Of a stretch of DNA of 64,000 bases, positions 32,963 to 44,200 are shown one piece after another. Origin of the DNA: Tubulanus polymorphus (taxonomy: Eukaryota; Nemertea; Palaeonemertea; Tubulaniformes; Tubulanidae); the NCBI RefSeq assembly GCF_964204645.1, contig NC_134033.1:1106631-1170630 (forward strand), read 5' to 3'. Below the pieces are notes generated by a model that saw nothing but the letters and a program-made list of their open reading frames with translations, had not been told where the DNA came from and did not search any database. Within the stretch, counting starts at the first letter, position 1; each line of letters begins with the position of its first letter. Both the position numbers and the translations under genes were made by a program.

Positions 32963-33316
32963 ATGACTCAACGTAGCAGCAGCAACAGCAGCAGCAGCAG
33001 CAGCAGCACCAGTAAACAACGGAGATATAAGAATAAAGAGCGACTAAAGTTTCTCGTGAACGACCGTGACTATAGATCACTCTACCCATTGACTCATACC
33101 TGTAAACGTAGGCAAAATACTATTTTTACTTTTTGTAACGAAAGATTAAACTCTGACCCGCTGATCGTATTCCCATCGTCCGTCTGTCGGGGGGGGGGGG
33201 GGGATGTGGGAATACTTCTGCTGCGGTTTTCAGGCGAAAGTCATAAACCGTTGTTGAAATGTGTTGAAATTGATTTAGTTCGCTTCACTAGGTTTCAAGT
33301 TTTGTTTTGTTTCTAA
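32963..33316 (+). CDS. Unidentified serine-rich open frame
   Basis: A 117-codon frame begins MTQRSSSNSSSSS, from an AGC-repeat microsatellite, then becomes basic (SKQRRYKNKERLKF). It later runs through a G15 tract near 33190, which argues against coding for the 3' half. Possible donors (GTAAAC near 33101, GTAGGC near 33108) would be phase 1 and do not fit the NCK exon 2 acceptor (phase 2). It could be an unrelated short gene or chance. Confidence 0.2.
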   Translation: MTQRSSSNSSSSSSSTSKQRRYKNKERLKFLVNDRDYRSLYPLTHTCKRRQNTIFTFCNERLNSDPLIVFPSSVCRGGGGDVGILLLRFSGESHKPLLKCVEIDLVRFTRFQVLFCF

Positions 33317-33790
33317 ATTTAGTCCCGTCTGTGGTTTCAGTAGTTCTTGTTATAATGTACAGATGGCGCCGGTTACGTTGTGAAATGTGACATTACGTAT
33401 GTATATAAATATATGACCCCTGTGGTTGTGTTGTGGTTGGAAACCGCTGGATTTTTTTCCGGAAATCTTTTACGACCCGAAACGGCGTTGTTTGTTCCTT
33501 GTAACGGGAAGAAATTTTCTTTGCGGTTTTCTCGAAAAAGATCTTCGATTATTCCAAGTTCTAATTGTATGGTACTCCATAGAGACTCATGGAGTCGACT
33601 ACTGAGTCGCCTCGCGGCTAAGTCTGGTATATAGTAGTAGAGATTGATTGATTTGAGTCATTGTTGGTTTATTTGTTCTCTGTCTGAAGATAAGATAGAT
33701 ATTTAGATAAGTGTTTTACTGTAATGGAGGGAGGTCGGCCGGAGGGGTGGGGGAGGAGGGTAATGGTTTATCAGGAGTCAGTCCTACATT

Positions 33791-34172
<382 letters not shown>

Positions 34173-35089
34173 CCGCTGCTGTCATCAACTTTTCATTGTA
34201 ACTGAATTATTACTGTCTGGAAAGGTTTTTTCGCAAACAGAATTTTAAAAGACCGCAGTAAATGCAAATGAGCCTATGAAGCTAGAAAAGCCCGTTTTGT
34301 CCTAACTTTTCCGTGGGAGGGCCACCAGAACACCCACCAATGTTCTTGCAGCCCTCTTATAACCAAATCTGCCATTTACAAATTACTGGCTTATTCAAAT
34401 GTTCAGGTCGACCCCATTCAACGGAATCCTAGATGTTGCTGTGTTTGTAGTTCACTGTTATTACTGCAGTAATTGCGCTCTTAACTCCGTAACACGTTTT
34501 CTCAAAGAATTACTTGAAATTCTTTGATCAGAAATTGTTGTTTGTTCGTCAAATGTTTGCTAATTAATGGTATAATTAGCGCGTCAACAACCACAGAGAT
34601 CAAGGATCAATTTAACTGTTTGGCGATCAAACTTTACAGATATTTGTCATCAGCAAATCTTAATTAGTAAAACTGATTAATAGATTAAACGCTTAATTAG
34701 AAGGAAGTTTGATCAATAGTAATTAATCTAAGCAGTTTGATTAATTCATCAGTTTTAAAAACAAGAAAATTTTTAAACCGTTAATTGCTTTCTTTGATGT
34801 TCAGGTTTGTTCCTGTTTGCCCGCTATTAAAACGGATCAATTTCCTAATCCTGTGTTAACCCGGTGTTAATCTGTCTTAATCTCGTGCTAATCCCATTAT
34901 CATATTTAAGTATTTGCGCCTATAGTAGCCGGGCTGAACTCACTTAATTTCCTCTAGAGTTGTTTAAGTATTTTGTCGTCTCAGTCTAACGGCTAAAGGA
35001 GTTGAATTGACCTTTCAGGTGGAGATTGAGATTAGACTGTGAGGTTTTCTGAGGAAATTTCTACAAGACAAAATTTGTTTGACCACTTA

Positions 35090-35435
35090 TTTGTTAGATT
35101 GATTATAGAACTAGAATGAGTTTAGACTGGTCTTAAGTTGTAAGATTGGTTATAGAACCAGAATGATCTTAGACTGGTCTTAAGTTGTTAGATTGGTAAT
35201 AGAACCAAAATGAGCTTAGACTGGTCTTAGGTTGTTAGATTGGTAATAGAACCAAAATGAGTTTTGCCTGATCTTAAGTTGTTAGATTGGCTATAGAACC
35301 AAAATGAGCTTAGACTGGTCTTAAGTTATTAGATTGGTTATAGAACCAAAATGAGCTTAGACTGGTCTTAGATTATTAGTTAGGTTATTAAACCACCGAA
35401 AGGAGCTTTGACTGGTCTTAACTTAGACTGGCCAG
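35090..35435. repeat. 47-bp minisatellite array
   Basis: Seven units of GTTAGATTGGTTATAGAACC followed by AAAATGAGCTTAGACTGGTC and TTAAGTT. Same unit as the core of the hairpin MITE at 24057-24200. Confidence 0.9.
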
Positions 35436-36276
35436 TGAGTTCCTGTTGGTGCGCACGCACGCACGACTATAAAGGTACGATATTTACCCGATGAACTACG
35501 ATATGACGAACGTTTCTAGAAAGCGTGGGCCGTAATTAAATGAATCATACACCGTGTTTTTAAATCGATTGTTCCGGTCGCGAAAGAAATCGTTTTCGAT
35601 ACAATGCAAAATTTCAGGAAAAGAATAAAATTCGCGACGTCGAAATGAAAGTCGTCGTCATTACGAGCGTGACGACGATAATGATAGTGAGAGAGGTCGT
35701 CTGCGGCAAGCGGGGGTTATATATATGAATCACGATTCACGATTCGTGTGAATGAATCGCGTGTTTAAGCGTTTTATCATTTCGCGTATTGTAAATAATT
35801 ATTTGAATTAAAATAAATTAAAATGTTCCCACATAGATTTGTGCCGATATAAGAAAACCGAAATTGCTGAGTCGTGAACTGTGTTTTAACCGGTGGGTGT
35901 TGTATCGGCGGGCTGGCTGGGGACCTAGCATTTACACCAGCGGTACAGGATTCCATCCATCAGAAGCAACAAGCCGCGCTTAAACCTTATATGTACAATC
36001 TTTATCGCACCCCGGAATGAGAATGATTAATCTTAGCTTTACATAGTCCTTATATACAGAATCATCAGAGCTAGTCGTCAGACCAGTTAGAAAACTAAAT
36101 TGCGTTCAGAACTGAGTCTTGAACTGTTGAGCTGAGTCCAGTTCTTTTTGAGTTTCATCAGAAATTAGCTGATTTTGATTGTAGAGTCAAATATGAACTG
36201 ACAAATGTTGAATCGGGACAGAATGAATATCTGATTTCCCTAGGGATCTCTTGTGTCCTAACATGCTTGATAGGTA

Positions 36277-36510
36277 GATATCAGAGGGTCCGGTCTAGAC
36301 ACTTACATCCGATCGCCCAGGACAAGTATATTCTCATTATGACAAGTAGGCTATCCATATCACTTGTCAGCCGGGTAAGTGCATTGTTACAATGATTGTG
36401 CAGCTGGTTGGACTGCGTGTTTAGGGCGAGTAGATTTTCAAGGGGCAAGTGAAATATCCGATAAACTTGCCCCATGGTGTAGCGGCTTAGATTCCTTAGA
36501 TCGAACCCCG
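36277..36510. mobile_element. GACAAGTG-type MITE (copy 2, reverse orientation)
   Basis: GGTCCGGTCTAGACACTTAC at the left and CCTTAGATCGAACCCCGA at the right match, in reverse, the element at 32040-32295. Internal GGACAAGT and GGGCAAGTG words are conserved. Confidence 0.7.
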
Positions 36511-36548
36511 ATATCAGACTATTCGAGCTTCAATTGTCTTGTGGCGAG

Positions 36549-36620
36549 TGAAATAGGAGTAATTTGAGTAATTATATATGACATCATAGTAGGTACTCAT
36601 AATTACTCCTTTCCTATTAT
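36549..36620. repeat. Short hairpin with 20-bp arms
   Basis: AATAGGAGTAATTTGAGTA pairs with TACTCATAATTACTCCTTTC across a loop holding TATGACATCATAGTA. Confidence 0.6.
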
Positions 36621-37032
36621 CACCCGATCACAATCCGTCCTTTGTGCCCCTCTCTCTCTCTTGTCATTCAACCTCTTAAAGCCTTGTCACGAAACACCAT
36701 TTGATAGTGAGAACTATCGCTTCATAAATATGAAAGAGTTTCGTGAATGAACTGTTGATTGAGTTCCCCCCTCCCCCCTCCCCCTCCCCCTCCCCCCTCC
36801 CCCCTCGAGCGCCGTTTAGCCGTTTTAATATCTCGTCTTGAGAATATTTTATGAATGAGCGTTCGTTATGCGTCGCGAATCGGTTTGTAACGTTTTCAAA
36901 TTTAAGTGTCGTTCAATTTCGTCCTGGAGAGAGAGTTGAATTAGAAGAAAAAAAAAAACGACCTTTTAGAATTCTACATCGGAATGGGAAATCATTTTTA
37001 AACACCGCTTGAGGGTTTTGAATACATAATAC

Positions 37033-37345
37033 AGTAGACTCTGTCTCTTTCAAGTTCGGGGGGGGGGGGGAATTCTAGTTAAGATACTGAGTAAGAGTTT
37101 GGTGAAATACAGTAGACTCTGTCTCTTACTGCGGTAAAGTTGAAACCGGTAAAATTCTACCCCGAGTTGGTGTCAAATACCGAGTAAGAGTTTGTGAAAT
37201 ACAGTAGACTCTGTCTCTTACTGCGGTAAAGTTGAGACCGGTAAAATTCTACCCCGAGTTGGTGTCAAATACCGAGTAAGAGTTTGTGAAATACAGTAGA
37301 CTCTGTCTCTTACTGCGGTAAAGTTGAGACCGGACCCTGAGTTGG
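37033..37345. repeat. ~90-bp tandem array upstream of NCK
   Basis: Three to four units contain CAGTAGACTCTGTCTCTTAC, TGCGGTAAAGTTGAGACCGG and CCCGAGTTGGTGTCAAATAC. The same unit is arrayed in reverse at 62824-63100. Confidence 0.9.
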
Positions 37346-37874
37346 TTTAGTAAAAATACCTAATCAGAATTTTTGAATACTTGTGGCGACGTTCACTTTG
37401 CGCAGGAAATAGTAATTATTTGATTTCTGCGATATCGATGAGCCAGCTTTTTATTTATAAATCCGCATCGTGTCATTTTTCGCGGTTTATATCTGAGGAT
37501 CTGTTATTGTTATCGTAAAGCCTACTCACTCGCCCCGGCGAGAGGAAGCGCGCCACAGTTATGTCGGTGACCCTGCTTCCACAATTAATATTTCGTCGAT
37601 TTCCTGAGAGAGTTATTACCGGTGGTTTAATGATGATGATGACTATAGAACTAGCTATCCGCGCACAGGAACCAAACGAACACGGTCGGTTATTAGGAAA
37701 AAATTATGACTCATAGCAAATTGTTTTATATGTCTCTATATAATACAAGAGTATATATTCATGGGTTGAACCTTTAGACCCAAACATCGAACAGACAAAC
37801 AACCAGCGGTCTATTCATACTCCGCTAGAACAGGCTTTGTGTTCTACTGAGAGACTACTGTTGAAATAGATCGA

Positions 37875-37945
37875 CCAATCAGCCGGCGGTATTCTAACGA
37901 CAGGTCGTTTATAAAGTCTTTTCGACTCTCGTCGGTTCGAACAGT
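37875..37945 (+). promoter_or_regulatory. Candidate NCK core promoter
   Basis: CCAAT at 37875-37879 and TTTATAAAG at 37908-37916 are followed about 30 bases later by a candidate start region (TTCGAACAGTGAC). The interval to the first ATG at 38264 has no gene on the plus strand, so it would be a 320-base 5' UTR. Spacing and motifs are canonical, but assignment is by inspection only. Confidence 0.4.
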
Positions 37946-38263
37946 GACTCTCTCTCTCTCTCGCGCGCTGTGACTCTCGAAGTCGTCTCGAGTATTTTAC
38001 GAGCAGACGGATTTTATCGGATTCAGTTTCGTCGTCAGGATTTAAAAAAAATCGGGAAAATAGACATTTGATCTAGACACTGATTTTTACGAGTTTACCG
38101 ACGAACTTTTCTATATAATTAACGAAGTTTGTTAATTAGTTATCGGTTAATTAAAACTCGAAGGATTATTCGTACACAGTTTGATGGCCTGGCCATTTAT
38201 TAATAATTAGTAAAATTGTAATTAATTTTGCGCGGTGTTAATCGGATTAAATCTATTTTAACG

Positions 38264-41200
38264 ATGGTTTCTGGAGGTAAATCGTCGACTTGTTACTACC
38301 AGCAGCACCAGCAGCAGCAGCAGCATCACGAGCCCCGGACTCCACGGGGCAGCAGTGGGACGGGAATGGGATCTTTACCCGCCGTGCAGACGTGGTACAT
38401 TCACTCGAACGCCAGTTTCGCTGCGTCGCTCATGTGTCTCGGAAAACAAAGGTAACGAATTCTCTTTTTTTTGAGAAAATCGAAAATAAATTTCTCGAAA
38501 ATTCATCATTATTTTGAGAAGTTTAGGTAGGAAAATTAGCGACGTATAGCGATGTATATGTTTGAAAGGAATATTCGTTTCGAAGCGGAAGACTTATTTT
38601 TCTAAGGCTTAGTTTCGTATTTATCCGCGGCTCCGAGTCGGAGCTATATTTCCAAGGCAAGGACGAAAATATTCGGAAAAATATTTTTTCAGGGGGAGTA
38701 TGTTTCATGGATGAAGGAAAAGGAAAGGAAAAATAGGTCGTATTCTCGAGGTTATTTTTTCAAAAAATGTCAGGAAGAAAATCTCTTTTTTGGGGGGAGG
38801 GGGGAGGGGGGGTTGAGAGGGAAATTATTCTTCATGGATTTCACATGAGTCGTGTAATTGTAACAGTAGTAACTGATTTTCACACACAAGCCACAGGTGT
38901 GACATATCTATGTCTCTATGTGATTGTGTAAAGTGAGGCCCACCTGTTGCCCCCCTGCCCTCCTTCCCCTCCCTCGACTGCTATTATCGCTATTGTGTCA
39001 ATCCCTTGCACAAATACTGCGGTACCAATGAACCCTGTCTATTACATAATCTATTCACAGGCCTGGATGTCCTTGACAATTAATAATTTCATAAAACACC
39101 AATCTGTTAATTGCATAATAACATTTCAGCAATGCAAGCTGTGACTATAGAATGTATTGTTTATGAAACAATGCAGCTTGATTCACAGTTATATATGTAC
39201 AAACTGTGGACTATTGAAATCTTTAGTAGTTCATGATTCCAATTCAGTCCATGTTTGAATGATTGAGCCACTGGTTCCAGGGGCCCAGTTGCGCAGTCAA
39301 AGACCGGTCAGAGACCATCGTAATACCAACAACTTAAGACCAGTCTAAGCTCATTTTGGTTCTATAACCAATCTAACAACTTAAGACCAGTCTAAGCTCA
39401 TTTTAGTTCTAAAACCAATCTAACAACTTAAGACCAGTCTAAACTCATTTTGGTTCTATAACCAATCTAACAACTTAAGACCAGTCTAAGCTCATTTTGG
39501 TTCTAAAAACCAATCTAACAACTTAAAGATCAGTCTAAGCTCATCTCAGTTCTATGGCCAATCTAACTGGTGGAAGATGGGGCTTTAGGAAGTTAGGCTA
39601 TCAACATTATTTTCATATGAGTGTGCGTACTCTTAAGACCTATCTATCAATTCGGATTTATTTACAATCTGTTGACATTTTGACCCGTGTCTTCCTGCAG
39701 TCCACTCCCTTGTATAGAATTATTCTTACGTAATATCAATTACTCACTGCTTCACAATTAAACCCTTTATATTTCAAAGCCATTTTCATGTGGTGTCAAT
39801 TTGTCAATTTTCAAAGTTGAAACGTTTTGACTAATGGGATTAGATTGACATTCAGTAACTAGTCGTAGGACAACAAGTTGTGACTAAAATGCGTTATGTA
39901 ATATTTAGGATTTATGACCGAACCTAAATCCCTTAAATCCATTAACAAACATGATTTATATAAGATTGGAAATATTTCCGTTACCTGGAATGTGGATTAG
40001 ATTTTATAAATCTTTATCGGGGCTCAATGATGTCCTGCAGTGGGTGGCTCCATAGTCATGGTTTTGTTTAGATTTTAAGACCAGTCTAAGATCATTTTGG
40101 TTCTATAACCAATCTAACAACTTGAGACCAGTCTAAGCTCATTTTGGTTATATAACCAATCTAACAACTTAAGACCAGTCTCAGCTCATTTTGGTTCTAT
40201 AACCAATCTAACAACTTAAGGCCAGTCTCAGCTCATTTTGGTTCTATAACCAATCTAACAACTGAAGACCAGTCTAAACTCATTTTAGTTCTATAACCAA
40301 TCTAACAACTTGAGACCAGTCTAAACTCATTTTAGTTCTATAACCAATCTAACAACTTAAGACTCCAGTCTAAACTCATTTAAGTTCTATAACCAATCTA
40401 ACAACTTAAGACCAGTCTAAACTCATTTTAGTTCTATAACCAATCTAACAACTTAAGATCAGTCCAATCTATGACCGATTCTAACAATTTCTAAAGGTCA
40501 GGCTCAGATGGTGTCCAGACTGTTGCCTTTGTCTATATAAGCCTTGTCAGTATTGTAGTTATGAACAGAATGAATTTTTCGGGCCCAAATTGTTGACATT
40601 TTCTCTCAAAATCGAATTTTATTTGCCGTCTCCGCGGTCCTGGCTTTGCACCGGTCGAAAACGATTAATAATTGAAGCTAGTTTAAAACTTAAACAACTC
40701 TCTGATTTCTATAATTAGAAATCACGCACTTCACGGACCGTGAACCAGGAACTGGTGAACTGAACTTCAACTTGTTTATAGACAATCTTTATCACACATG
40801 AATAATAGATTCTAATAACCTGGATGATTGGGGGGGGGGGGGGGTAGGGGGAAAGAAGGGGGGCCTTGAAATCAAATGAGAAAACACAAATGAAAGAACT
40901 GAGGTTTTAAGAAGAAGGATGAAGCTTCTGAGAATAATCTTCAAATCTTTCTCGCTTTCAAACATTGAACTGAACAAAGGAACACTCAATACCCCTGAGA
41001 GACTGGATCCTGGCAGACAGACCGGCAGGCAGGGCCGGGCCGACTGGGGTCAATCCTTTCAATTTAACAGGTTTGTAAAACTGGGCTCGGCCAAGCAGGT
41101 GGCTTTGTCTCGGAGCAGATGTCATCGCTCTAACGCAGCCCCTGGCGAGTGTGTTTTTTATTGAAAGTCACCGCAGAGCGTTGATCAGGCGTGTGCCGTG

Positions 41201-44200
41201 AAGTGTGCCGCGAAGTGTGCCCGTATTGCATCTATCAGCGAATTAAACACGTTTTATTGAAGATTTTTTCCCGACCCGACCCGAACCTACCCGACTCCTA
41301 GCAGCGAGCTATTGTCTTCATATACCACGCACGTGTGACTCTTTCAGTCATCCGTGTGACTCTTCAGTCTTACGACTATGAACTGTCAAAGGGCACCTAC
41401 CCGTATTGTGACTTGTTTATAGTCAAACTTATGACTGGATTTGGGAGCGACGACGGTCGATTGTCTCATTGTTGGTGCCTGATATGAACCAAGTTGTGAT
41501 TGATGGTCCCCCTTAACCCCCAGCCTGCACCCCTCCCAAGCCTTTACTCTCAGATCTCTCTGACATAAGACTATCAGCGCACTGATCAAAAACTGATCAT
41601 CCACACTTCACATGTGTTCAGTGCTTCAACTGAGACATTACTAATTGAAAATGAACTACAAACACCAGATATTAGACATTTTATCAGCACACTTTCATAA
41701 ACTGATCGTCCACACTTCACATGTGTTCAGTGCCTCACCTGAGACATTTCTAATTGAAAATGAACTACAAACACCAGATATTAGACATTTTATCGGCACA
41801 CTTTCATAAACTGATCGTCCACACTTCACATGTGTTCAATGCTTCACCCGAGACATTTCTAATTGAAAATGAACTACAAACACAAGATATTAGACATTTT
41901 ATCAGCACACTTTCAAAATCTGATCGTCCACACTTCACATGTGTTCAGTGCTTCACCTGAGACATTTCTAATTGAAAATGAACTACAAACACCAGACATT
42001 AGACATTAGTATCAGCGCACTTTCAAAGACTGATCATCCTTCACATTGAGAGAGAGAGAGAGTTCAAGCTGTGGTACTATTGTATTTAAGAGCGTCCAAT
42101 GTCACGGTCATTAATAATGGAATGCACTAATTGCGAACAGTTCGAAATAACGTCCTCTGTGTTTCCTATGATTAGTACATCGTGTAATAAAATTTGCACT
42201 TCCGGGCTGCCGTAGAATGCGTTTAGATCGATATAATGTAATTGCCCTTCCGGTCTGCCGTATAATTTATGACTATTTCTTCGACAGTAATTGATACGCC
42301 GGAGAATTCTAGATAACGTACCGCGCTTTATTCTGAGCTCGGCGAAATTAGGAGCTATATATCCCGCTATGGGATGAACTCGATGTTCGACACTGGAATA
42401 AGGCGTAATGCTGTTGCATGCACTATCAGTGCTGAGAGTGACTAGCGCCGGTTTGAGTCCTGCTGGCTGCTTGCAGCAAGCGGGCAACAAACACTTCACT
42501 CCGTGGTCCCGTCGTGAGGTTAAATGATCAATCAAATAGGGTTAGTCTCAGGAAAACAAAGATCCTAACGACTGAAGCAAAACAAACATTACATGTCCTG
42601 TTAGCTCAGTTGATTGAGTGGAGGACTTGGAACCAAGAGGTCCCTAGTTCGAAACCATCTCTGGCGTTGGCTGTCAAGACACGTACATGGACTAAGGTCT
42701 GCTAACTTAGTTTTAGGTTTACAACAACCTATATAAAAGCCCTGGCCGTCTCCTAAGACCCAGTAGAGTTACACTGTTACTTGCAGTTGAGACGTAAAAC
42801 TCTTCTTAACTAAAACAAACTCCTGAATGCTGGGGACAAATTGATGTATTTCAATGAAAATTCCTCGAAAACAATTCAACTTGTCACTCATAGCGTTTTG
42901 CTGAGATATGTAACGAGTACGTAGGATATTTTTTCCGGGCAAATTTTCACGTAGAGAAATAATTAGAAACCTGATTAAGCCGTTCTTTGAGAGTCGCTCG
43001 CAATGAACTACTTCACCGAAAAATGTCAATAGATTTTAGAGTAACTCTACCCCCTCCCCTGCTCCCCCCGAGACGCTCCTCTGTCGTCTCAAAATTCTTC
43101 GTAAAATGCCCTACGTACTTCGCGAGTAATACCAAGAAATAATGTCTAATAAGCCCACCAGGGGGCATCGTTTTTCGGAATATTGTTTTCGTCAATGCTA
43201 AGCTTTATTTCGGGGGGAAATGTCGATATCGGAATTCTCGGGAGGGGGCCATTTATAATCTTCATACGCCGCTGGTCGTCGCTGGTAAATTCGCAGACGA
43301 CTCTCGTTTCGAATTGTGACGTCTGTTCAAACGACCTTGACACGTATCGGATCGCGCGAGAAATTCAGACAATGAAAAAACATTTCGAAATCTTCTTTTT
43401 TTTAAACCAGTCGCGATTTAATCGCACGTCACTGGAAAAACAACCCGACACGAAATTGAAACCCTTCCCTGTTTTAGATTTCGAGTGGCTTGTTGTTAGC
43501 AGACGGAATTCATTGAATTAAAACGCGTCTGCTCAGAGAATGTTTATACATGGAGAATAGAAAACGTGCTTCAACCGGGTGTGTAGACTATGGCATGTAA
43601 GGATTCCGCTTGTGGCAAGTGAGGATCCACTAGGTGTCGCTAGTGGGCAGTAGGCCATCGACAGTGTAGCAATAGGGGATTCCACTTGTGGCAAGTGAGG
43701 ATCCACCAGGTGTCGCTAGTGTGCAGTAGGATATCTCAACTACTGTCACAGTAGTGGAATCCTTTACAGCCACAGTCTGTGGCTGTAAAGGAGAGAAATT
43801 CCGTCGACGTGAAATAAAACCGTTCCTTGTTTTAAGTTGAAGTGGTTCTCGTCGCGTTGTTCGACAGCAGACGTAATTCAAACAATGAAAACGCGGCGTC
43901 TGCCGATCGGCGACTAGAATGAGAGGTGCTCGAAATTTATTATTCGTTCACAATTTCTCGACCCGATTTTGATATCGTCGTTTAAAAACCTGACAGATTG
44001 AATGATTGCGGTTCGACATAGATTGAATGCTGGGTTTTTCGAAAAATGATAATTATCTGTTCTTTAAAGCGGTTTAATTATATCTAGTTCCTGATGATGA
44101 TTCACGCAGAATAGTTTACAAAAAAACCCTATTTTTCAATTTCCTACGATTTAGAAAATTTAGGTCGTGAGAAAATATCTAAAATGAGGAAGTAAGCGTT

